From NORP181 sp047623555 (GTDB lineage Bacteria > Pseudomonadota > Alphaproteobacteria > Rhodobacterales > Rhodobacteraceae): DNA of 47,913 nucleotides. Below the pieces are notes generated by a model. That model was given only the letters and a program-made list of their open reading frames with translations, was not told where the DNA came from and did no database searches. The position numbers and the translations under genes were made by a program. Positions 17,429 through 26,394 of the stretch are shown here, in pieces. The stretch lies in the NCBI GenBank assembly GCA_047623555.1, contig JBLHMP010000024.1, positions 1 through 47,913 on the forward strand. Reading direction: 5' to 3'. Each line of letters begins with the position of its first letter. The first letter of the stretch is position 1.

Positions 17429-18231
17429 GTTGTTTTCAAACCATTCAGGATTACGGCCTGCGCGCAATTGGTATTGGCGAACGCCTGCTGCCAAAAGAAA
17501 ACTTTACCCTGTGTGAGCAATTCACCCTGATCGGATCAGGGATGATCTGGAACATTTATTACGGGTTAATCGCCCTGACCACCGGGTTTCTGTTTGCCAC
17601 CGCATTGGGTGTCGCCAAGGGATCAAGCAACCTACTCTACCGTAAACCGGCAGAATGGTTCATCTTTTTGTTCCGTGGCTCGCCGTTGTTCATCCAATTC
17701 TTTTTCGCATATTTCCTGTTTTTGAACCTCAAAAGCGTACACCCATTTTTTGGCCCGTTCACATCCGCATGGCTGGGCGCGTTGATTGTGCTCTTTTTCA
17801 ACACCGCCGCCTATACCGGCGAGATTTTCTATGGCGCATTACGATCAATCCCCAAGGGCGACGTTGAGGCGGCAGATGCTTATGGCATGACCGGCTGGCC
17901 GCGGTTTCGGCGCGTCATCTGGCCGACCATGCTGCGCCTTGCCTGGCCCGCCTATACCAACGAAGCCATCTTTTTGTTTCACGCCACCACATTGGTTTAT
18001 TTCAGCAGTTTCCCGGCCTGGAGGCAAAAGGGTGACGCGCTGTATTACGCCAGCTATTTTGCCGACAAGACGTTCAATCCGTTCATCCCCTACCCGATTT
18101 TGGCGTTTTATTTCATCCTGTTGACGCTGGTGATTATCGGATTGTTCGGTTTGATCAACAAACGTCTTAACCGCCATCTGCCGGGCGAACAGCGACCAAA
18201 AATGCGGCTGCGCCTGAACCTGCTGCGATGA
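17425..18231 (+). CDS. Amino-acid ABC transporter permease (HisM-like)
   Basis: 268-residue inner-membrane permease, partner of the preceding one. The EAA loop is EAADAYGMTGWPRFRRVIWP. Hydrophobic segments include WNIYYGLIALTTGFLFATAL and FFAYFLFL. The motif LFRGSPLFIQFFFAYF is the classic HisM/GlnP pattern. Last gene of the importer operon. Confidence 0.92.
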   Translation: MSCFQTIQDYGLRAIGIGERLLPKENFTLCEQFTLIGSGMIWNIYYGLIALTTGFLFATALGVAKGSSNLLYRKPAEWFIFLFRGSPLFIQFFFAYFLFLNLKSVHPFFGPFTSAWLGALIVLFFNTAAYTGEIFYGALRSIPKGDVEAADAYGMTGWPRFRRVIWPTMLRLAWPAYTNEAIFLFHATTLVYFSSFPAWRQKGDALYYASYFADKTFNPFIPYPILAFYFILLTLVIIGLFGLINKRLNRHLPGEQRPKMRLRLNLLR

Positions 18232-18257
18232 TAAATCCAGTCATTTGGCCAGAACTA

Positions 18258-18285
18258 TTGGCAGGCTGGAAAAAAATATTATACT
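18258..18285 (+). promoter_or_regulatory. Sigma-70-type promoter
   Basis: TTGGCA, a 16-base spacer with an A-tract, and TATACT, ending 27 bases before the ATG of the secreted protein at 18313. This is the clearest housekeeping-type promoter in the window and shows that the following gene has its own transcript. Confidence 0.65.
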
Positions 18286-18312
18286 GTGAGATATTCGGCT
18301 TAGGGGGATTTC

Positions 18313-18915
18313 ATGACACATTCGTTTTTTCACACATTTGGGCTTCGCTCGCTCGCTGCTGCGGGTGTTCTGGCCGCCAGCCTCACAAGCGTCTCGGCAG
18401 AAACCATCGACTGGAAAATGGTTGACGACTGGGACATCTCATATTATCCTGGATCATCCGGCTGTCAGGCCTTTGCCGTATTTGACGGACAAACCGCGTT
18501 TTTCATCGGCTTTGATGCCAACGATGATGAACTATCCCTTGATGTCACCATTCTGGACGAACGCTGGTCTTCGATAATGGATGGCGAAGATTATCCCATC
18601 TCGGTGAAATTTGGCGATGAATCCCCTTGGACACTGGGAATGAGCGGCACTGTCGTCGACAATTATTCCGGCCTCAATCTGATGATCGACATCAGCAGCG
18701 ATGAAGCAGAACTGTTCATCGACGAATTCCAACGCGAAAACTCGATGGAGTGGAGCTTTAGCGGCAATCAGCTGGGCCACTATACGTTGCGTGGATCCCG
18801 CCGCGCCTTTAACGAGGCCGTCGCCTGCCAGCGCGCATATATCGACACAGCAGACAAAAAAGACGACCCTTTTGCGGGCAATAACTCAGGCAAATCCGAT
18901 CCGTTTTCGGATTGA
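18313..18915 (+). CDS. Secreted protein of unknown function
   Basis: 200 residues. A Sec signal peptide (hydrophobic core SLAAAGVLAASLTSVSA, with cleavage probably after VSA) is followed by an acidic, beta-rich mature domain. The mature part has a Cys at about 53 (SSGCQAFAVFDG) and one near 173 (AVACQRAYI) that could form a disulfide. The tail is Asp/Ser/Lys-rich. I do not recognise the family. A good promoter lies just upstream, and the gene is preceded by GGGGGA. Confidence 0.8.
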   Translation: MTHSFFHTFGLRSLAAAGVLAASLTSVSAETIDWKMVDDWDISYYPGSSGCQAFAVFDGQTAFFIGFDANDDELSLDVTILDERWSSIMDGEDYPISVKFGDESPWTLGMSGTVVDNYSGLNLMIDISSDEAELFIDEFQRENSMEWSFSGNQLGHYTLRGSRRAFNEAVACQRAYIDTADKKDDPFAGNNSGKSDPFSD

Positions 18916-18967
18916 TCTGACGTCTACTTAGGGCGACGATCCCGCAACTTTGATAAATGGTATCCCC

Positions 18968-19372
18968 ATGACCCCGGACTCGGCGCAAACCCTGTTAAAC
19001 GAAAATTTTGCGCCCTGGGTGCTGGCGCTTGATCTGACCATCACCGAGGTCGGCAAAGACCACGTATTGATCCGCATGCCGCTGGGCGAACATCTGGCGC
19101 GTCAGGGCGGGATCGTGTCAGGCCAGGCGCTGGCCTCATTGGCCGACACCGCCATGTCGATCGCGTCAATTGCCCATTTCGATGCCTTCACCCCGGTGGC
19201 CACCACCGACCTGCACACCCAATTCCTGCGCCCCGGTGTCGGCACCGCCATCCTGTGTCGCGCCGAAGTCGTGCGCGCCGGACGGGCCATGATATTTGCC
19301 CGCGCCGAGATGACCGAAGAAACCAGCGGCAAGATGGTTGCAGTTGCAACCGCCTCGTTCTTCCGGCCATAA
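18968..19372 (+). CDS. PaaI family hotdog thioesterase
   Basis: 134-residue acyl-CoA thioesterase of the hotdog fold. The helix entry HLARQGGIVSGQALASLADT carries the HGG-like motif with acidic catalytic residue downstream, and VATTDLHTQFLRP matches the PaaI core strand. ATG 18968 is chosen over the TTG at 18950. One base separates its stop from the start of the glycosylase gene, suggesting co-transcription. The acyl substrate is unknown. Confidence 0.88.
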   Translation: MTPDSAQTLLNENFAPWVLALDLTITEVGKDHVLIRMPLGEHLARQGGIVSGQALASLADTAMSIASIAHFDAFTPVATTDLHTQFLRPGVGTAILCRAEVVRAGRAMIFARAEMTEETSGKMVAVATASFFRP

Positions 19373-19373
19373 A

Positions 19374-20036
19374 ATGCGCGATTTTGATGCCATTTTTGAC
19401 ATAGCCGCAGATCGCCACGGAGGCCCCGAGGCGTTAAGCGCGATGCTGTCCAAACCGCTATCTGCAGATGATTTGGCCAAAGTCCCCGAGGACCGATGGC
19501 TGGCAACGATCACCAAATGTGTGTTTCAGGCTGGGTTCAACTGGAAAGTCATCGAGGCCAAATGGGACGGATTTGAACAGGCCTTCAACGGCTTTGACGT
19601 GGGCCGCAACGCCTTCATGGACGACGACAGATTTGACGCGCTTTTGCGCGATACTTCAATTGTACGCAACGCCATGAAGATCGCCACAATCCGCGACAAT
19701 GCCGGATTTCTGATGAGCCTTCGAAACCAGGGCGGGGCTGGCGCGGTTCTGGGCGGCTGGCCCTCAACTGACTATATTGGCCTGCTGGCGTTCCTAAAAT
19801 CCGGCGGCGCGCGCATTGGTGGCAGCACCGGGCAATACGCCATGCGATTCATCGGGCGTGACAGTTTCATCCTGTCGCGCGACGTCACCGCCCGCCTGAT
19901 CGCCGAAGGTATTATCGACAAGGCCACCACTTCAAAAACTGCGATGCGCGCGGTTCAGGTTGCATTCAACAAATGGATGGAACAATCAGGCCGGTCGCTG
20001 ACAGAAATCAGCCGCGTTTTGGCGATGAGTGTCTGA
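19374..20036 (+). CDS. DNA-3-methyladenine glycosylase I-like protein
   Basis: 220-residue helical protein with the Tag-like core (DDDRFDALLRDTSIVRNAMK, then NAGFLMSL). In classical Tag enzymes N-terminal Cys and C-terminal His/Cys residues bind zinc; those N-terminal cysteines are absent here (it starts MRDFDAIFDIAADRHGG). It therefore belongs to the Zn-less branch often annotated as glycosylase I. A role in removing 3-methyladenine is inferred, not shown. The ATG is one base after the thioesterase stop. Confidence 0.75.
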   Translation: MRDFDAIFDIAADRHGGPEALSAMLSKPLSADDLAKVPEDRWLATITKCVFQAGFNWKVIEAKWDGFEQAFNGFDVGRNAFMDDDRFDALLRDTSIVRNAMKIATIRDNAGFLMSLRNQGGAGAVLGGWPSTDYIGLLAFLKSGGARIGGSTGQYAMRFIGRDSFILSRDVTARLIAEGIIDKATTSKTAMRAVQVAFNKWMEQSGRSLTEISRVLAMSV

Positions 20037-20054
20037 GCATATGAAGTTGTCCAA

Positions 20055-20738
20055 ATGATCCTGCGCGCGGTTCTGATCCTGATGCTGGTAACGGCCTGTG
20101 GTCGCTCACTGACCGTTTCCGAAAAGGCCTTTGCGCTGTCCATCCATGGCGATCAGCTTGATGTTAGTCGCGTTCGACTGGTCAAAGGTGCGCCCGTTGG
20201 CAGCGTCACATTCAAACGCAAAGCCCGCCCGCGTCTGGCCTGCCGCGAACGTATCCTGCCACCGGGCAAAGCAGAGATCGTAACCGTCAGCCCCGCCGCG
20301 GTCACACTATTCAACAAGGTCTATTTCACCCAAGATTGGTACGCGACGAATTACCAACCTGATTACCCCGAACGGATTCACCTGATTGCGGCAATGTTGT
20401 TTGCCCACGAAATGACCCACGTGTGGCAATGGCAAAACCGCGCCCGCACTGGCTATAGTCCGCTTCGAGCCGCTGCCGAACACGGCCAGTCTGACGATCC
20501 CTATCTGTTTGATCTGGCTGGCGCACCAGATTTCCTAACCTATGGCTATGAACAACAGGGCGCCATCGTCGAAGAATACGTCTGTTGCCGCGCCCTAGAC
20601 CCCGATGCCGCCCGCACCAAACGCCTGCATTCCATGTTGTCCGGTGCATTCCCGGTGTCAGATTCACCCGGAGCCTGGAAAGGTGCCGATGTCAAAGTGC
20701 CTTGGAAGGACGCCAAGATCAAAGGCATTTGCACCTAA
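20055..20738 (+). CDS. Zincin-like lipoprotein
   Basis: 227 residues. The N-terminus MILRAVLILMLVTACGRSL is a lipoprotein signal peptide with lipobox VTAC (Cys at 15), so it is probably membrane-anchored in the periplasm or outer membrane. A zinc-binding HExxH sequence, HEMTHVWQW, occurs near residue 120, and acidic residues follow in GAIVEEYV, where a third ligand could lie. I recall no named family. A proteolytic role is only inferred from HExxH. It is convergent with the cytochrome gene, two bases apart at the 3' ends. Confidence 0.7.
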   Translation: MILRAVLILMLVTACGRSLTVSEKAFALSIHGDQLDVSRVRLVKGAPVGSVTFKRKARPRLACRERILPPGKAEIVTVSPAAVTLFNKVYFTQDWYATNYQPDYPERIHLIAAMLFAHEMTHVWQWQNRARTGYSPLRAAAEHGQSDDPYLFDLAGAPDFLTYGYEQQGAIVEEYVCCRALDPDAARTKRLHSMLSGAFPVSDSPGAWKGADVKVPWKDAKIKGICT

Positions 20739-20740
20739 CC

Positions 20741-21145
20741 CTAAGGCACCTGAACGCTCTCTAGATAGGCCAGCAACGCCGCCAGCGGACGCGGCGTTGG
20801 GATAAGCGTGCCATCAACATCAACAGGCACAGTTTCGCCCTGCAACAGATCGCCAAATTCCGGCATCACCTCAGCCGGGTCTTTGCCCCGACCATAGCCG
20901 TCAATCTGCGACAACACCTGCGCGATTGGAAATTCACCCCCATTGCGCGCCGATATCCGGGTCAATTCCGGGGCTGTCTGACCGCCAACCAATTGCGATG
21001 ATCCCGTGCCGCGATAGTCGTGACAGGCGGTGCAATTATCGGCAAATATCCTCTCGCCTTCGCTGGGTTCCGGCATGCTGCTGTCGGTGGCACAGTCGGC
21101 CAGTACGGCCAGCGCAGGCAGAGTTATAAGAATCAGTTTTTTCAT
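20741..21145 (-). CDS. Small c-type cytochrome
   Basis: 134-residue monohaem cytochrome c with signal peptide MKKLILITLPALAVLADC and the haem-attachment motif CTACH at about residues 38-42. A distal Met is present in the VMPEFGDLL segment. The sequence LADC resembles a lipobox, but Asp before Cys is unusual, so lipidation is uncertain. The domain order (CxxCH early, MPxFG late) is that of a class I cytochrome. The interrupted cytochrome gene at 21176-21577 lies just upstream on the same strand, 30 bases away, and they look like an operon pair. Confidence 0.85.
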   Translation of the reverse strand: MKKLILITLPALAVLADCATDSSMPEPSEGERIFADNCTACHDYRGTGSSQLVGGQTAPELTRISARNGGEFPIAQVLSQIDGYGRGKDPAEVMPEFGDLLQGETVPVDVDGTLIPTPRPLAALLAYLESVQVP

Positions 21146-21175
21146 GCCGCTACTCCTTGGGGTTGGAAAAGGTAT

Positions 21176-21577
21176 TTAGCCCTGTTGAAGGGGCTGCAAA
21201 TAGGCAATTAAATCAACAATTGGGACACTGGTCATGATGGGCTGTCCCGATGGCGCTTTGATCACCTTGTCTTCGCCCTCAAAGAAATAGCCCTAGACTG
21301 GCATCGGGCTGCCATGACTGACCAAGGGCGCGCGCCCGTCAATGCGCCCGGCACCGCGGGCAACCGGAAATTCGCCGTCATTTGTCGCCGTAAGCGCCGT
21401 CAGATCTACCGGTTTGATGACCAAAACTCCGGCCATCGGTCCCTGCTCGGTTGCGTCCATACCGTGGCAGGTTGCACAATGGTTGCGGTACAGATCGGCG
21501 CCTACTTTGACATCCTGCGCCACAGCGCCCCCTGCCCAAAGCAGCAGCCCAACGATGGTTAAACACTGTTTCAGCAC
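21176..21577 (-). pseudogene. Small c-type cytochrome interrupted by an in-frame amber codon
   Basis: GTG start at 21577 with upstream AAGGGA, a signal peptide ending in AVAQ, and haem motif HCATCHGMD. The frame stops at TAG (21293-21295), codon 95. Read in the same frame, it continues with sensible sequence to a TAA at 21176-21178: GYFFEGEDKVIKAPSGQP, then a helix ending LIAYLQPLQQ. The distal Met ligand lies before the stop (SHGSPMPV), but the C-terminal helix that completes the cytochrome fold would be lost. This reads as a point mutation (possibly of a Tyr or Trp codon) rather than old decay, since the rest is intact. A sequencing error is the alternative. Confidence 0.75.
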
Positions 21578-21791
21578 GACAAATCCCTTTTCAGCAAAGC
21601 GGATCAACGATCCTGAAACGTTACCAGATATCGCGCCAAAATCGGCAGGCATTTCAATGTCACGCCCATCCCGGGCGGCCCAGATCACCCACAGGATCGA
21701 TCAACGCCGGCATTTTCGCAATGATCCAGATCAAGACATCAAACCACGGCTTCGATTGTCACAATCCAACTGTGCGGATCACATAACAGAC

Positions 21792-22469
21792 CTAGGTTAA
21801 AAGCCCGTTATCAAGGTGCAAAATCCGGTCCATCCGCGCCGCCAACTCGAGGTTATGCGTGGCGATCAACGCCGCCATACCGGTGCCTTTCACCAGCTCT
21901 ATCAACGCGCCAAATACCTGATCAGAGGTGCCCGGATCAAGGTTTCCGGTTGGTTCATCCGCCAGCAACAGCCGGGGTTTATTGGCCAATGCCCGGCAAA
22001 ACGCCACCCGCTGCTGCTCGCCTCCGGACAAGGCCGCCGGGCGATGACTGGCACGGTCAGCAATGCCAACGCGATCCAGCAATTCAAGTGCCCGCGCATC
22101 GGCGTCTTTGGCGGATACTCCGTTGGCCAGCTGCGGCAATGCGATGTTTTCCAGTGCCGAAAATTCCGGCAGCAAATGGTGAAACTGATAGATAAACCCG
22201 ACATCGCGCCGCCGCACGCCGGTGCGGGCGCGATCGCCTTTTCCTGTCATGTCCTGCCCACAAATTGCCACCTGCCCGGCATCTGCCGCATCCAACAGGC
22301 CAGCAATATGCAGCAAGGTCGATTTTCCGGCCCCCGAGGGCGCAACCAGGGCGACCACCTCGCCCGGTTCAATCCGCAGATCAACACCACGCAGCACGTT
22401 TACCTCACCCGGCAGCCCGCGTTTATAGGCCTTGGTGATCCCGTTTAGATGCAACACCGGATCACTCAT
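21792..22469 (-). CDS. lolD: Lipoprotein-releasing ABC transporter ATP-binding protein
   Basis: 225-residue LolD-like ATPase: Walker A LVAPSGAGKST, LolD-characteristic SFVYQFHHLL-like segment (DVGFIYQFHHLLPEFSALEN), signature LSGGEQQRVAFCRAL, Walker B LLLADEPTGNLD. With the permease encoded upstream it powers release of lipoproteins from the inner membrane to LolA. The start at 22469 overlaps the permease stop by eight bases. Confidence 0.93.
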   Translation of the reverse strand: MSDPVLHLNGITKAYKRGLPGEVNVLRGVDLRIEPGEVVALVAPSGAGKSTLLHIAGLLDAADAGQVAICGQDMTGKGDRARTGVRRRDVGFIYQFHHLLPEFSALENIALPQLANGVSAKDADARALELLDRVGIADRASHRPAALSGGEQQRVAFCRALANKPRLLLADEPTGNLDPGTSDQVFGALIELVKGTGMAALIATHNLELAARMDRILHLDNGLLT

Positions 22470-23748
22470 ACCGCAGCGCCTCAACCGGGTTCATCCGTGC
22501 CGCACGTCGCGCCGGAAAGAACGTTACAAAAAACGACAGACCCAGTGACAGGCCCACCGCCGACATGACATCCTCAAACCGAAGTTCAGCGGGCAATTGG
22601 TAAATCCCGCGAATTGCCGGATCCCAGACGCCGCCGCCCATCACGTAATTCACGAACGAAAAAACCGGGTCGATATAGATCGCAAACAGGCAGCCCAACA
22701 CCACACCCAACGTGGTTCCGATGATGCCCGTGAACGCCCCGCAGATGAAAAACACCCGCATAATCGATCCTTCGCTCAGGCCAATGGTGCGCAGAATGCC
22801 AATATCTGGGCCCTTGTTTTTGACCAGCATGATTAGCCCCGACACGATATTCATCGCCGCGATCAGCACCAGGATGGACAGGATGATAAACATCACATTG
22901 TCCTCAATCTCAAGCGCGCGCAAAAATCCGCCCGACGCATTGCGCCAGGTCCAGACCTGGGTGCGATCGCCCGCCGCTTGCAACAGATCGGCGGTCACCA
23001 GATCAACGTCTTCGGGCTCAGCAACCATCACCTCGAGCTCATCCGCGACACCTTCGCGGTTGAAATACGACTGGGCCTCGGCAAACGGCATATAAACGCG
23101 GGTTTTGTCGATGTCATAGCGCCCAGAGGTAAAGATATAGACAACCTCATAGACATTGATGCGCGGGCTGGTTCCAAAGGCGGTTTTCACCCCATTGGGC
23201 GAGGTCAGTTTGATCCGATCCCCCACCATCGCGCCAATTTCGCGCGCCACGCCCGAACCGATGGCAAGGCCGTCATTAAACCGCGCCAAATCACCGGCAG
23301 AGGTTTCAGCCTGCGCAATCCCCGGCAACGTCGCCAGGTTTTCCGAAGTAATGCCAAGCACTTCGACGCCGGCATTGCGATTGCGTTGGCTGATCATCAC
23401 CTGCCCACGGATCAGCGGTGCCACCCGCGTCACACCGGGCACCTCGGCCACCCGCGCCGCCATGGCCTCGTAATCGGTCAAAGTCCGGTCGATATAACCG
23501 TTTTGCGTCACCTGCCCGTGGTTATAGACGGTGATATGGGCGTTCGCGCCCAAAATGGTGCTGACAAATTCAGACCGAAAACCGGATCGCACCGACAGTG
23601 TCGCAATCAGCGCAAACACCGCCAGCGTGATGCCGATGACGCTGATCCAGGTCATGGTGTTCACGCCACCCTCTGCGCGACGCGCGCGCAGATAACGCCA
23701 GGCTATTTTCCACTCAAAGGCGGCAAAGGGGGCTGGGGTCTTGGCCAT
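22462..23748 (-). CDS. Lipoprotein-releasing ABC transporter permease (LolC/E/F type)
   Basis: 428-residue FtsX-family permease with an N-terminal membrane segment (TWISVIGITLAVFALIATLS), a large periplasmic MacB-like domain (about residues 50-270), and three C-terminal segments (for example VMFIILSILVLIAAMNIVSG). The start FEWKIAWRYLRARR and the C-terminal PARRAARMNPVEALRYE are family hallmarks. Only one permease is encoded next to lolD, which suggests that it works as a homodimer, as is known for alphaproteobacterial LolF. A good ribosome-binding site (AAAGGAG) is present. Confidence 0.92.
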   Translation of the reverse strand: MAKTPAPFAAFEWKIAWRYLRARRAEGGVNTMTWISVIGITLAVFALIATLSVRSGFRSEFVSTILGANAHITVYNHGQVTQNGYIDRTLTDYEAMAARVAEVPGVTRVAPLIRGQVMISQRNRNAGVEVLGITSENLATLPGIAQAETSAGDLARFNDGLAIGSGVAREIGAMVGDRIKLTSPNGVKTAFGTSPRINVYEVVYIFTSGRYDIDKTRVYMPFAEAQSYFNREGVADELEVMVAEPEDVDLVTADLLQAAGDRTQVWTWRNASGGFLRALEIEDNVMFIILSILVLIAAMNIVSGLIMLVKNKGPDIGILRTIGLSEGSIMRVFFICGAFTGIIGTTLGVVLGCLFAIYIDPVFSFVNYVMGGGVWDPAIRGIYQLPAELRFEDVMSAVGLSLGLSFFVTFFPARRAARMNPVEALRYE

Positions 23749-23763
23749 TTACGGCTCCTTTGA

Positions 23764-23798
23764 GGATATCGGTTTTCCTTGAAAGAAAACCGATATCC
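23764..23798. terminator. 14-bp perfect hairpin between proS and the Lol permease
   Basis: GGATATCGGTTTTC/GAAAACCGATATCC with a 7-base loop, located just after the proS stop on the minus strand. It has no long T-run after it, so it may act as an attenuator, an RNA-stabilising 3' end, or a terminator. Confidence 0.65.
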
Positions 23799-23801
23799 AG
23801 C

Positions 23802-25139
23802 TTATAACGCCGCGTAGATTTCGGCCACTTTGGCAATCGCTTCTTCTGGGGGCATCTCAACACTTTCGCCAGTGCGCCGCGAGGTGAGTTCAACCACACC
23901 GTTTTTGAGCCCACGCGGACCAACAGTAATACGCCACGGCAGACCGATCAAATCCATCGTCGCAAATTTACCGCCAGCGCGTTCCTTGCGGTCGTCATAA
24001 AGCGGCTCAAGGCCGAGCAGTTTCAGCGAGGCATACAGCGCCTCACAGGCTCCATCAGCCGCCTCATCACCTTGTTTCAGGTTGATGATGCCGCAATCAA
24101 ACGGCGTCACGCCTTCGGGCCAAATGATACCTTTGTCGTCATGGCTGGCCTCAATGATGGCGCCAAGCAGACGCGACACGCCGATACCGTGGCTGCCCAT
24201 ATGCACCGGCACCGGTTTGCCGTCCGAGTTTTGCACCTTGGCGCCCATCGATTCCGAATATTTGGTGCCGAAATAGAAGATTTGCCCAACTTCGATACCG
24301 CGCGCCACGCGGCGGCGGTCTTCTGGAAGTTCGTTAAACAGCGCCTCATCGTGGGTTTCATCGGTGCGGGCATAACGCGTGGTGAATTCCTCAAGAATGC
24401 CGACGCATTGCTCTACATCGTCATAATCAATCTCGCGGTCGCCGAATTTCAGGTCGGTCACGGCGCTATCATAAAACACCTCGGATTCGCCGGTTTCGGC
24501 CAGCACCAGGAATTCATGGGTGTAATCGCCACCAATTGGCCCACCATCGGCGCGCATCGGGATCGCCTGCAGGCCCATACGCTCATAGCTGCGCAGATAG
24601 CTGACCAGATGGCGGTTATAGGCATGCAACGCCGCCTCTTTGCTGATGTCAAAGTTATAGCCGTCTTTCATCAGGAATTCACGGCCACGCATAACGCCAA
24701 ACCGAGGCCGGATTTCGTCGCGAAATTTCCACTGGATTTGATAGAGCGTCAGCGGCAGGTCTTTGTAGCTGCTGACATGGCTGCGGAAAATATCGGTGAT
24801 CTGTTCCTCGTTGGTCGGACCATACAGCATATCGCGGCCATGCCGGTCCTTGATACGCAGCATTTCTTCGCCGTAATCATCATAACGGCCGCTTTCGCGC
24901 CATAGGTCCGCCGATTGAACGGTTGGCATCAACACCGGAATATGCCCAGCGCGCTGTTGTTCTTCATGCACGATGTTTTCGATCTTGCGCAGCACTCGCA
25001 GACCCAACGGCAACCAGGAATAAATCCCCGACGATGCCTGTTTGATCATCCCGGCGCGCAACATCAGGCGGTGGCTGACGATTTGCGCCTCAGATGGGTT
25101 TTCTTTGAGGACGGGCAGAAAATAGCGGCTCAGACGCAT
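23802..25139 (-). CDS. proS: Prolyl-tRNA synthetase
   Basis: 445-residue class II synthetase charging tRNA-Pro. Motifs visible: MLRAGMIKQASSGIYSWLP (N-terminal motif 1 region), MYGPTNEEQITDIF-type motif (DMLYGPTNEEQITD), RFRDEIRPRFGVMRGREFLM (motif 2), and GIGVSRLLGAIIEA (motif 3), followed by the anticodon-binding domain. The length shows that it lacks the roughly 180-residue editing insertion, the form usual in alphaproteobacteria. The lol genes follow on the same strand. Confidence 0.97.
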   Translation of the reverse strand: MRLSRYFLPVLKENPSEAQIVSHRLMLRAGMIKQASSGIYSWLPLGLRVLRKIENIVHEEQQRAGHIPVLMPTVQSADLWRESGRYDDYGEEMLRIKDRHGRDMLYGPTNEEQITDIFRSHVSSYKDLPLTLYQIQWKFRDEIRPRFGVMRGREFLMKDGYNFDISKEAALHAYNRHLVSYLRSYERMGLQAIPMRADGGPIGGDYTHEFLVLAETGESEVFYDSAVTDLKFGDREIDYDDVEQCVGILEEFTTRYARTDETHDEALFNELPEDRRRVARGIEVGQIFYFGTKYSESMGAKVQNSDGKPVPVHMGSHGIGVSRLLGAIIEASHDDKGIIWPEGVTPFDCGIINLKQGDEAADGACEALYASLKLLGLEPLYDDRKERAGGKFATMDLIGLPWRITVGPRGLKNGVVELTSRRTGESVEMPPEEAIAKVAEIYAAL

Positions 25140-25310
25140 GGAAATACCTTTTGGAAATCAGTTTCGCCTTGATTTATGGCAAACACGCTGTGCAGGCAAT
25201 CACGCATTTTATATGTTTAACTGCCGCGCGCGCGCCTAGTAGTCTTGCAACCCGCGCAACCATCGGCAATGTGCTGGATAAGATTTCACAAAAACACCAA
25301 AAGGATGACC

Positions 25311-26393
25311 ATGTCATATCCGGTTCGCGATCAGCTTAAATATTGGGGCATCGCCGCCTTGGTGTTCTTTGTGGTGCTTTGGGCATTGGGCGATGTGCTG
25401 TTACCTTTTGTGGTGGGCAGCACGATTGCCTATTTCATTGACCCGATGGCAGATCGCCTTGAACGTGCCGGTCTGTCGCGGATTGCCGCGACAACTGTCA
25501 TCACCTTTCTGGCGATATTTGTATTCGCCATTGTGGTACTGTTGGTTGTGCCAACACTGGTGTCCCAAACCATTGGCCTGATCGAGGTGATGCCGCAGCT
25601 GACCCGTGATTTGCAGGCCTTTCTGATCAAGAGTTTCCCCTCTCTGCTGGACGAAAGCTCAACCCTGCGCAAAACACTGATTTCAATCGGCGAAACCATC
25701 CAGAGCCAAGGCGGAGAGGTGCTAAATTCGCTGATCGGATCGGCGCTGAAAGTCGTCAATGTGGTGGTGTTTTTCGTCGTTGTTCCGGTCGTCACCATCT
25801 ACATGTTGCTAGATTGGGACCGGATGATAACACGCGTCGACAACCTGTTGCCGCGGGATCATGCCCCGGTGATCCGCCGTCTTGCATCTGAAATTGATGC
25901 AACGCTGGCGTCGTTCATTCGCGGCATGGGTACGGTCTGCCTGATCCTTGGCACCTATTATGCGGTCGCCCTTATGCTGGTCGGCCTGCAATTTGGCCTG
26001 GTGGTTGGGTTTATCGCCGGGTTGGTGACGTTCATTCCCTATCTGGGTGCGTTGATTGGCGGCACTTTGGCCATTGGCTTGGCGCTGTTTCAGTTTTGGG
26101 GCGATTGGGCGTCCATCGGCATGGTGGTGATCGTGTTCGCCATCGGCCAGATGATCGAAGGCAATTTCCTGACCCCTAGGTTGGTGGGTAAATCCGTCGG
26201 CCTGCACCCGGTATGGCTGCTTTTGGCATTGTCGGTTTTTGGCTCTATGTTTGGCTTTATCGGCCTGTTGGTTGCGGTGCCTATGGCGGCGGCACTGGGC
26301 GTTCTGACCCGCTTTGCAGTAGGTCATTATCTGGACAGCCCGCTTTATAGAGGCGTGCCACAACAGGGCGATACGGATCAGAGCGATACCTGA
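25311..26393 (+). CDS. AI-2E family transporter
   Basis: 360-residue polytopic membrane protein (PerM/YdiK type). There are paired N-terminal segments (LVFFVVLWALGDVLLPFVV), a central amphipathic region, and a C-terminal cluster including LVVGFIAGLVTFIPYLGALI, a characteristic family motif. Substrates of this family are mostly unknown, and a role in autoinducer export should not be assumed. ATG 25311 follows AAGGA; an ATG six bases earlier is also possible. The stop is one base before hdaA. Confidence 0.88.
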   Translation: MSYPVRDQLKYWGIAALVFFVVLWALGDVLLPFVVGSTIAYFIDPMADRLERAGLSRIAATTVITFLAIFVFAIVVLLVVPTLVSQTIGLIEVMPQLTRDLQAFLIKSFPSLLDESSTLRKTLISIGETIQSQGGEVLNSLIGSALKVVNVVVFFVVVPVVTIYMLLDWDRMITRVDNLLPRDHAPVIRRLASEIDATLASFIRGMGTVCLILGTYYAVALMLVGLQFGLVVGFIAGLVTFIPYLGALIGGTLAIGLALFQFWGDWASIGMVVIVFAIGQMIEGNFLTPRLVGKSVGLHPVWLLLALSVFGSMFGFIGLLVAVPMAAALGVLTRFAVGHYLDSPLYRGVPQQGDTDQSDT

Positions 26394-26394
26394 C

